Origin: Bacteroidota bacterium
GTDB taxonomy: Bacteria; Bacteroidota; Bacteroidia; NS11-12g; UBA955
Assembly (NCBI GenBank): GCA_030836345.1
Contig: JAURQA010000246.1
Span: 1 to 9,896 of the forward strand
Direction: 5' to 3'
Length of the DNA stretch: 9,896 nucleotides
How positions within the stretch are numbered: position 1 is the stretch's first letter; each line of letters opens with the position of its first letter. Positions 1-5,630 of the stretch are shown here, piece by piece. The notes under the pieces were generated by a model. The model saw only the letters and a program-made list of their open reading frames with translations, was not told where the DNA came from and searched no databases. A program made the position numbers and the translations under genes.

Positions 1-621
1 AAATTATTTGTGAATTGCGACGAATTCCAACACCGCCAAAACAGACGAACAACGGTACTTTTCAGTACAGAAGACATTAAGAGTACAGCTAAAATCACCC
101 AAAATGTAGATGCCAATAATGCTAAGGTAATAGAGGACTCTGCTAAGAAAGCAATAGAAGAAGTAAAACCCGTTATTGATATTTCGTACGCTGCCAAAGC
201 AAGAGTTTTTAAAAGTGGTGGTAAGCAATACATTAGTGGTATGATCAACAAAGTAGATGCTCAGAAATTTAGATTTGAACCATTAGGCAGATATACCGCC
301 GTTACCAAAGAGGTTGCAGCAGAATGGTATTCCAAAAAAATGATTAATAAGGGAAGTTTTGTGTCCGGTGGAGACAAAATTAGAGTGGGTAAAGTTAAAT
401 TGCCAAGTAATTCTTTTGTCGTTGACGAGTTAGACATTAATGGGTACATCGTAAAACGTGCTCGATTTAAAGTATTAAGTCCCGAGAAAATGGACGGGGC
501 AGATGCTTTGTTAGGTAGAGGGGTATTTAGAAACTTCAAACCCGAGTCGTATATCGAAGGAGATACCTACTTCTTGATTCCAAAGAGAAAACCAAGGGCT
601 CCAAGACCCCCAAGAAATTAA
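1..621 (+). CDS. OmpA-family protein, C-terminal fragment with a retropepsin-like extension (5' end outside window)
   Basis: The reading frame is open from base 1, so the start lies upstream; the GTG at 10 is not a credible start. The first residues (CDEFQHRQNRRT, about 13-51) match the end of OmpA/MotB peptidoglycan-binding domains, where N-R-R closes the domain, so the full protein is probably an outer-membrane or periplasmic protein that binds the cell wall. A charged linker follows (residues 20-60, counting from base 10), then a beta-rich region of about 130 residues. Its pattern resembles a retropepsin-like fold: a G-K-x-Y-I start, F-R-F-E-P-L-G where F-x-x-D-T-G-A would sit, T-A-V-T, then an A-L-L-G-R-G-V-F element at 166-173. 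The catalytic Asp is absent, so this would be a non-enzymatic version. The tail (191-203) is rich in Pro, Arg and Lys. The OmpA call is seen in a short motif; the protease-fold call is inference. The gene is convergent with lysS. Confidence 0.7.
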   Translation, partial: KLFVNCDEFQHRQNRRTTVLFSTEDIKSTAKITQNVDANNAKVIEDSAKKAIEEVKPVIDISYAAKARVFKSGGKQYISGMINKVDAQKFRFEPLGRYTAVTKEVAAEWYSKKMINKGSFVSGGDKIRVGKVKLPSNSFVVDELDINGYIVKRARFKVLSPEKMDGADALLGRGVFRNFKPESYIEGDTYFLIPKRKPRAPRPPRN

Positions 622-623
622 CA

Positions 624-657
624 ATAAAAAAAGGCCTTCATGAAGGCCTTTTTTTAT
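624..657. terminator. Bidirectional palindromic terminator between the OmpA-family gene and lysS
   Basis: A perfect 34-base palindrome starts 3 bases after the upstream stop. Its core AAGGCCTTCATGAAGGCCTT is flanked by an A-run on the left and a T-run on the right. On either strand it gives a GC-rich hairpin followed by U residues, so it can terminate both convergent transcripts. It lies 25 bases beyond the lysS stop. Confidence 0.9.
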
Positions 658-682
658 ATCGTTTGAGTGTAATAATATCTAA

Positions 683-2197
683 TTACTCAAAATTCTCTCT
701 TCTCATTTGAGGAAAAAATAACACCTCCTGAATACTTGCTTGATTGGTAAGCATCATGGTAAACCGATCAATTCCTAGACCCAATCCGCTGGTTGGAGGC
801 ATTGCAAACTCTAAAGATCGAACAAAGTCATGATCCATAGCCATGGCTTCCTTATCCCCTCGCGCTGCAAGTTTTAATTGCTCCTCAAAACGTTCCTTCT
901 GCTCGATCGGATCATTCAACTCAGTATACGCATTTGCAATTTCTTTTCCATTGACGAATAATTCAAAACGTTCCACCAATCCTTTTTTATCTCTATGCTT
1001 TTTGGTTAACGGACTCATCTCTACAGGATAGTCTGTAATAAAAGTAGGTTGAATCATATGCCCCTCAGCAAATGTGCCAAACAGCTCATCAATAATCTTT
1101 CCTTTACCCATTTCATTGGTGATCTCACATCCTTTTTCTTTGGCTATTTTACCCAACTCTTCTTCTGATTTTCCATCAATTTGAATGCCACTGTGTTTTT
1201 CAATCGCCTCAGCCATCGTCATACGCGCAAAAGGAGCTTGAAAGCTGATCTCATTCTCTCCTACTTTTACATCATAACCTCCCGTCACATCCATGGCGCA
1301 TTTACTGAGCATTTCTTCAGTAAAATCCATCATCCAATTATAATCGGTATAGGCCACGTATATCTCCAGCCCAGTAAACTCAGGATTATGCGTTCGATCA
1401 ATGCCCTCATTTCTAAAATTTTTGGCGAATTCAAAAACGCCATCAAACCCACCTACAATTAACCTTTTTAGATACAGTTCATTGGCTATACGTAGATATA
1501 GCTCCATATCCAATGCATTATGATGCGTTTTGAATGGGCGCGCTGCAGCTCCTCCATGTACAGGCTGCAAAATGGGAGTTTCCACTTCTAGATATCCCTT
1601 TTCTAAAAAGGTATTTCGTAAGCTTTGAATAACTCGACTTCTCTTAATAAAGGTTTCCTTATTTTCTGGATTTACGACTAAATCCACGTAGCGCATTCTT
1701 GCTCGAGCCTCAGGATCGGTAAACGCATCGTAAACCACGCCGTCTTTTTCCTTGGGTAAAGGCAGCGGATTTATGCACTTTGACAATACTGTTAATTTCG
1801 TTACATGCACACTTATTTCCCCAGTCTGGGTAGTAAACACATGCCCTTCAACACCAATAATATCTCCAATATCCAAGAGTTTTTTAAACACTCTATTATA
1901 CATGGTTTTATCCTCTCCAGGACAAACCTCATCTCTGTTTACATAAATTTGTATTTTGCCATGAGAGTCTTGTAAAACAGCAAACGCTGCTTTTCCCATC
2001 ACCCGCTGAGTCATCATACGTCCAGCCAACTTAACCTTCGTATAATTCTCTGGTTTTGAATCAAAGTTTGCCTTTATATCCTTTGAGTAATGGGTCACAT
2101 CAAATAAGTGAGGAGGAAAAGGATCAATACCCAATTCGCGAAGCTCATCTAATTTATGGCGTCTAAGCACCTGCTGTTCGTTTAATTCTAGACTCAT
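683..2197 (-). CDS. lysS: Lysyl-tRNA synthetase, class II
   Basis: This cytoplasmic enzyme charges tRNA-Lys with lysine using ATP. At 504 residues it has the usual length of bacterial class II LysRS. The N-terminal OB-fold anticodon-binding domain covers about 55-140 (VKLAGRMMTQRVMGKAAFAV). The class II catalytic core follows: motif 1 around 196-217 (GYLEVETPILQPVHGGAAAR), motif 2 around 259-280 (KNFRNEGIDRTHNPEF, with the FRNE ATP-binding arginine), and motif 3 at 471-479 (GLGLGIDRF). The lysine-pocket stretch VNGKEIANAYTELNDP is at 415-430. The ATG start agrees with the family N-terminus. A TAnnTTTG box lies 13 bases upstream on the same strand, so the leader is very short, and no Shine-Dalgarno sequence is seen. 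It ends convergently against the OmpA-family gene. Intact, with no anomaly seen. Confidence 0.98.
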   Translation of the reverse strand: MSLELNEQQVLRRHKLDELRELGIDPFPPHLFDVTHYSKDIKANFDSKPENYTKVKLAGRMMTQRVMGKAAFAVLQDSHGKIQIYVNRDEVCPGEDKTMYNRVFKKLLDIGDIIGVEGHVFTTQTGEISVHVTKLTVLSKCINPLPLPKEKDGVVYDAFTDPEARARMRYVDLVVNPENKETFIKRSRVIQSLRNTFLEKGYLEVETPILQPVHGGAAARPFKTHHNALDMELYLRIANELYLKRLIVGGFDGVFEFAKNFRNEGIDRTHNPEFTGLEIYVAYTDYNWMMDFTEEMLSKCAMDVTGGYDVKVGENEISFQAPFARMTMAEAIEKHSGIQIDGKSEEELGKIAKEKGCEITNEMGKGKIIDELFGTFAEGHMIQPTFITDYPVEMSPLTKKHRDKKGLVERFELFVNGKEIANAYTELNDPIEQKERFEEQLKLAARGDKEAMAMDHDFVRSLEFAMPPTSGLGLGIDRFTMMLTNQASIQEVLFFPQMRRENFE

Positions 2198-2210
2198 TTT
2201 AGTAAAGCAA

Positions 2211-2218
2211 CAAAATTA
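2211..2218 (-). promoter_or_regulatory. Putative Bacteroidota -7 box for lysS
   Basis: The minus strand reads TAATTTTG, an exact match to the Bacteroidota -7 consensus TAnnTTTG, ending 13 bases before the lysS ATG. No TTTG -33 element is seen about 20 bases upstream, so support rests on the -7 motif and its position. Confidence 0.5.
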
Positions 2219-2360
2219 AGGCATTTTAATTATGAATATCTAGCTATAATTTAGCTTACTGTAGATTCGCTACAAACAAGTCAAAAGATCAAAAAAATAA
2301 GAACCTCCCCGGTCAATTTAAACTCACGCACAGATAAAGTCAGAGTTCTAATAATAGAAT

Positions 2361-2368
2361 TATCTTTG
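2361..2368 (+). promoter_or_regulatory. Putative Bacteroidota -7 box for the M16 peptidase operon
   Basis: TATCTTTG followed by CAACC is an exact TAnnTTTG match. It ends only 8 bases before the TTG start codon at 2377, so transcription would begin within a few bases of the start codon. No convincing -33 TTTG is visible upstream. Confidence 0.65.
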
Positions 2369-2376
2369 CAACCCTT

Positions 2377-3612
2377 TTGAAAGATCTTGACTACACAAAA
2401 GTAGTTTTACCTAATGGTATTACTCTTGTTCACAAACAAATAAAAGCCACGCGTTTGGTACATTGTGGATATATCATTAATGCAGGAAGCCGAAACGACG
2501 AGCCTTTTAAAGGGATGGCTCATGCCCTCGAACATATGGTTTTTAAGGGAACCAAAACTCGAAAAACATGGCAAATCATCTCCTACCTAGAAAATGTAGG
2601 TGGCGAACTAAATGCCTATACAACAAGAGACTACACAGCTATCTACACCTCATTACACAAAAAATTTTTTAGCCGAGCCTTAGACCTTCTTTCAGACATT
2701 GTTTTCCATTCTACTTTCCCCAAAGCCGAATTACAAAAAGAAAAAAAAGTCATTCTCGAAGAAATTAACATGTATCTCGATTCCCCAGAAGAAAGCATCA
2801 TGGACGAATTTCAAGAGCAATTTTTTGGGCAACACTCATTGGGTCATAATATCTTGGGAACTCCAGCGGATGTTTCCGCCATTGAGCAAGAATCAATGCG
2901 CAATTTTCATCAAAAGTTTTACCATACAAACAATTCTGTATTGGCCATTGTAGGAAACATTAGCCTAAAAAAAGCAGAAGGCCTCGCCTCTGAAATATCT
3001 CCGTTAAAGGGAACGCATCAGATTACTAATGCAGATGTTTCGCCTCAACCCATTGTTTCTAGAGTGGTTAAGGAAATGCCTATACACCAGGCGCATATGG
3101 TAATGGGTTGCATTGCTCCAGGTCATACCAACAAGGACCGATGGATTACCCTTTTACTAAATAATATTTTGGGTGGCCCCGCCATGAATTCTAAATTGAA
3201 TCTAGCCATTCGAGAAAAACATGGCCTTGCCTATCATACTGAAAGTGGCTATCAGATGTATTCGGACTGCGGATTATTTACCATATACATTGGTTGTGAT
3301 TCTGAAAACTTAAAACGATGCGAAGCCATTACTCGTCAAGAATTGCACAAACTTGCGACGAAACCTCTCGGGAAGCTGCAACTGAGTAAGGCAAAAAACC
3401 AATTAATGGGTCAAGCTGTTATTGCTGAAGAAAGTTATAGCAATGTAATGCTCCATCTAGGCAAAGCCATCCTTAGAAAAGGAAAGGCTTTATCCTTTGA
3501 AGCAGCCATGGAAGAAATAAATAAAATTACCGCCGAGGACATAATGAGCCATGCGGCTACTTTATTTAATCCAGAAAAAATTGCTTGCCTTACCTATAAA
3601 CCAAAACGCTAA
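2377..3612 (+). CDS. M16 family zinc metallopeptidase (processing-peptidase-like)
   Basis: A 411-residue, two-half M16B-type peptidase related to mitochondrial processing peptidase beta and bacterial PqqL-like proteases. The inverted zinc motif H-x-x-E-H is intact at 49-53 (HALEH), and the distal Glu ligand is E129 in VILEEINMY. The substrate-groove motif GGELNAYTTRDYTAIY (75-90) and the C-terminal R/Y pair in REKHGLAYH (279-287) are both present. One chain thus carries both halves of the active machinery, consistent with a homodimer. No signal peptide is seen, so it is likely cytoplasmic, or at least not exported by Sec. The start is TTG: in-frame stop codon TAA lies at 2335-2337, no ATG occurs between it and 2377, and KDLDYTKVVLPNGITLV is the normal family N-terminus. 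The next gene begins 3 bases after its stop, indicating an operon. The physiological substrate is unknown. Confidence 0.93.
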   Translation: MKDLDYTKVVLPNGITLVHKQIKATRLVHCGYIINAGSRNDEPFKGMAHALEHMVFKGTKTRKTWQIISYLENVGGELNAYTTRDYTAIYTSLHKKFFSRALDLLSDIVFHSTFPKAELQKEKKVILEEINMYLDSPEESIMDEFQEQFFGQHSLGHNILGTPADVSAIEQESMRNFHQKFYHTNNSVLAIVGNISLKKAEGLASEISPLKGTHQITNADVSPQPIVSRVVKEMPIHQAHMVMGCIAPGHTNKDRWITLLLNNILGGPAMNSKLNLAIREKHGLAYHTESGYQMYSDCGLFTIYIGCDSENLKRCEAITRQELHKLATKPLGKLQLSKAKNQLMGQAVIAEESYSNVMLHLGKAILRKGKALSFEAAMEEINKITAEDIMSHAATLFNPEKIACLTYKPKR

Positions 3613-3615
3613 GCT

Positions 3616-4248
3616 ATGCTCATACCAAAACACATATCATCTCTCATTAAAAGGGGCGAGGATGTGTCTTTAGATTTTAAGCAAACCGTAAATAATTATA
3701 CCAAAATTGCCAAGTCCATTGTAAGTTTTGCCAACACCAAAGGAGGTACATTGCTTATTGGAGTTCGCGACAATGGAACGATTTCAGGAGTAAGTCCAGA
3801 GGAGGATAAACACGTCCTCCAGCATGCCATCAATTTTTATTGCAAGCCCTCACCCCTTTTTAGCATTAAAGAATGGGTAGCAGAAGGAAAATCTGTGCTC
3901 GAATGCATCATTGAACGAGGCGACGAAAAACCCTATTATTATAAAGATTCCGATAAGAAATGGTGGGTGTATGTAAGGGTAAACGATAAATGCCTGCTCG
4001 CCAGTAAAACAACGGTTGATTTTATGCATCAGCAAAACTCATCGAAGCCCATAGAAATAGAATACGGCAAAGTAGAAGAAGGCATATTAGCCTTGTTAAA
4101 GACAAACGAACGGGTGACTTTGAAACAAGTGAGTAAAAAATTAAATATCTCCTATCGCAGAGCCTCGCGCACCATTGTAAAACTGATGAGCGCAGGAGTC
4201 GTGAGAAGTCACACGACAGAAAAGGCTGAATTTTACACCGCCTCCTGA
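3616..4248 (+). CDS. AlbA_2 (Schlafen-like) domain protein with C-terminal winged helix
   Basis: A 210-residue protein. Residues about 13-130 match the AlbA_2/Schlafen-type putative nucleic-acid-binding domain: D-V-S-L-D-F-K at 16-22, the hallmark SFANTKGGTLLIGVRDNG at 37-54, and a C-terminal YVRVND stretch at 119-124. Residues about 152-205 look like a winged helix-turn-helix (VTLKQVSKKLNISYRRASRT, then KLMSAGVV). Proteins of this build are usually annotated as putative transcriptional regulators, but the role is not established. It starts 3 bases after the M16 peptidase and presumably shares its mRNA. Its last 16 bases overlap the 3' end of convergent pnuC. No transmembrane segment or signal peptide is seen. 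Confidence 0.85.
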   Translation: MLIPKHISSLIKRGEDVSLDFKQTVNNYTKIAKSIVSFANTKGGTLLIGVRDNGTISGVSPEEDKHVLQHAINFYCKPSPLFSIKEWVAEGKSVLECIIERGDEKPYYYKDSDKKWWVYVRVNDKCLLASKTTVDFMHQQNSSKPIEIEYGKVEEGILALLKTNERVTLKQVSKKLNISYRRASRTIVKLMSAGVVRSHTTEKAEFYTAS

Positions 4249-4832
4249 TTCCTCATTTCTGAACGCCAAGCGATAAAGCCAAGTATGGATAATACCCAAA
4301 GTATGGAATACAGACCTGCGGTGGCATGATAGCCTCTTGAGATGTACAAGGGCACAAAAACACTATTTGCTATAAACCACCAAACCCAACAATCGAGCTT
4401 TCGCTTCGCCTGCAGAATCACAGCTGATATACTAATACAAGTAGTTAAAGTATCCAATAATAAGGCCTCCGAAAGAGGCATTAGCTTGGGCAATAGCCAG
4501 TACCACGCACGCCAAGCCAATAAGGTAATGACCACTGCCTGCGTAATCTCTTGATGGGTTAAACGCGAAATGCGCCGATCACTTGCATGACCCGCATTCA
4601 TCTTACGCCAATTGAACCAACCAAATAGAGATGTTCCAACAAAAACCAATTGCAATCCAGCATCACTAAATAAACGGCCATTCCAAAAGAAAACCAGGTA
4701 AAATAAGGACGAAATAATAGCCAAGGGCCAGTTAATAATATGGTTTCGCATCGCCATGAACACACAGGCAACACCAAATAGAAATCCGGCCAACTCAAAC
4801 CAATCCGTAAATACCTTAAAAAGCAATTCCAC
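4233..4832 (-). CDS. pnuC: PnuC-family transporter (nicotinamide riboside, possibly thiamine)
   Basis: A small integral inner-membrane protein of about 199 residues with seven or so hydrophobic helices. It shows both PnuC half-repeat signatures: NWPLAIISSLFYLVFFWNGR, then DAGLQLVFVGTSLFGWFNWRK, and in the second half KLDCWVWWFIANSVFVPLY followed by GLYSILWVLSILGFIAW. PnuC proteins facilitate uptake of nicotinamide riboside, trapped by phosphorylation; close relatives (PnuT) carry thiamine. No NadR-type kinase, thiamine pyrophosphokinase or riboswitch is visible here, so the substrate stays open. A longer frame begins at TTG 4850, but that codon lies inside a -7 promoter box, so I prefer GTG at 4832. 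The gene is divergent from sodA and overlaps the AlbA_2 gene by 16 bases at its 3' end. Confidence 0.9.
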   Translation of the reverse strand: MELLFKVFTDWFELAGFLFGVACVFMAMRNHIINWPLAIISSLFYLVFFWNGRLFSDAGLQLVFVGTSLFGWFNWRKMNAGHASDRRISRLTHQEITQAVVITLLAWRAWYWLLPKLMPLSEALLLDTLTTCISISAVILQAKRKLDCWVWWFIANSVFVPLYISRGYHATAGLYSILWVLSILGFIAWRSEMRNQEAV

Positions 4833-4837
4833 AATCT

Positions 4838-4870
4838 TTTGGCAAATCAAACCTAAACAAGTTAGTTTTG
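4838..4870 (+). promoter_or_regulatory. Putative sodA promoter (-33 and -7 boxes)
   Basis: TTTG at 4838-4841 and TAGTTTTG at 4863-4870 are separated by 21 bases, a good fit to the Bacteroidota arrangement TTTG-(19-21)-TAnnTTTG. The -7 box ends 21 bases before the sodA ATG, and the leader between is A-rich, as is common ahead of well-translated genes in this phylum. The pnuC -7 box on the other strand lies inside this promoter. Confidence 0.7.
4848..4855 (-). promoter_or_regulatory. Putative -7 box for pnuC
   Basis: The minus strand reads TAGGTTTG, an exact TAnnTTTG match. It ends 15 bases before the GTG at 4832 and contains the alternative TTG start at 4850-4848, which could not be in an mRNA started here. 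No clear -33 element is seen. Confidence 0.5.
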
Positions 4871-4891
4871 TTGTACTAAACAGAAAAAATT

Positions 4892-5491
4892 ATGTTCAAG
4901 TTACCAAATTTACCATACGATCACTCAGCTCTGGAGCCTCACATAGACGCTAAAACCATGGAAATACATCATGGAAAGCACCATAATGGCTATGTAAGCA
5001 AATTAAATGCTGCTATTGAAGGAACCGATTTAGCCAATAAATCCATCGAAGAATTATGCGCCGATGCTGGCAAGCACGGAGCAGCCGTTAGAAATAATGG
5101 AGGCGGTCATTTTAACCACAGTCTTTTTTGGGAAGTAATGTCGCCAGAAGGTGGAGCGATGAGTCCAGAATTGAATGCGGCTATTACCAGCGCATTTGGA
5201 TCAATGGAAGAGTTAAAATCGCAATTTTCCGCAGCGGCCGGAACCCGATTCGGAAGCGGATGGGCTTGGTTGGTTGTGCATGACGGAAATCTCGTTGTAT
5301 GCAGCACTCCTAATCAAGACAATCCCTTAATGGATATTGCGGATGTAAAAGGAACTCCAATTTTAGGCTTAGATGTTTGGGAACATGCCTACTATTTGAA
5401 TTACCAAAACCGACGCCCTGATTATGTTTCTGCATTTTGGAATGTAATTAATTGGACCAAGGTTAGCGAATTATTCGCTGCTGCAGTTTAG
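4892..5491 (+). CDS. sodA: Superoxide dismutase, Mn/Fe family (Mn-type signature)
   Basis: Converts superoxide to oxygen and hydrogen peroxide. The 199-residue length is normal for the family, and there is no signal peptide, so it is cytoplasmic. The N-terminal hairpin begins [18 protein letters not shown]. Metal ligands by comparison with E. coli SodA are H26 (MEIHHGKHH), H76 ([10 protein letters not shown]), D161 and H165 ([11 protein letters not shown]). Gly at 72 in GGHFNH together with Gln142 in NQDNPL is the manganese-type pattern; iron enzymes usually place the Gln in the former motif. Cambialistic use of either metal is known in Bacteroidota and cannot be excluded. The ATG start is the family start. 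It has its own promoter, is divergent from pnuC, and is followed by a strong hairpin terminator, so it appears monocistronic. Confidence 0.97.
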   Translation: MFKLPNLPYDHSALEPHIDAKTMEIHHGKHHNGYVSKLNAAIEGTDLANKSIEELCADAGKHGAAVRNNGGGHFNHSLFWEVMSPEGGAMSPELNAAITSAFGSMEELKSQFSAAAGTRFGSGWAWLVVHDGNLVVCSTPNQDNPLMDIADVKGTPILGLDVWEHAYYLNYQNRRPDYVSAFWNVINWTKVSELFAAAV

Positions 5492-5511
5492 AGATTATAT
5501 TTAAGGTTATT

Positions 5512-5545
5512 AAGGCCATCTTCTATTGAAGATGGCCTTTTGTGT
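5512..5545 (+). terminator. Rho-independent terminator after sodA
   Basis: A perfect 12-bp stem, AAGGCCATCTTC paired with GAAGATGGCCTT, around the loop TATT. It is followed by a T-rich run (TTGTGTTT), beginning 20 bases past the sodA stop. No comparable A-run precedes the stem, so it mainly serves the + strand. Confidence 0.9.
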
Positions 5546-5583
5546 TTCATTAGAATTGCGCATCTGCCATTTAATACGCAGCT

Positions 5584-5618
5584 TAGTTTTGTGATTTGTT
5601 TGGTCTTACGCTATCTTG
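5584..5618 (+). promoter_or_regulatory. Putative promoter of the TonB-dependent receptor gene
   Basis: Two readings are possible. TAGTTTTG at 5584-5591 is an exact -7 match that would give a leader of about 35 bases. Alternatively its TTTG (5588-5591) is the -33 box and TATCTTGC at 5612-5619, a -7 box one T short, lies 20 bases downstream and 12 bases before the ATG. The second reading resembles the M16 promoter (TATCTTTGCAACC versus TATCTTGCAGCC). Confidence 0.5.
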
Positions 5619-5630
5619 CAGCCTTGTTTT

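Noticed and set aside
10..12. GTG as a true start for the first gene
   Set aside because: The frame is open to base 1 and the first residues match the end of an OmpA domain, so the gene begins upstream of the window.
2260..2274. Small hairpin TGTAG-ATTCG-CTACA between lysS and the M16 operon
   Set aside because: A 5-bp stem is expected by chance in an AT-rich spacer and has no T-run.
4833..4891. Possible riboswitch upstream of pnuC
   Set aside because: The leader from the predicted start would be about 10 bases, too short for any riboswitch, and no conserved core is visible.
4838..4892. Fur or other metal-regulator operator ahead of sodA
   Set aside because: No palindrome resembling a Fur or MntR box was found in the spacer.
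4756..4953. Plus-strand frame spanning the pnuC 5' end and the sodA start
   Set aside because: It overlaps two confident genes in other frames and crosses the promoter region; no family resemblance.
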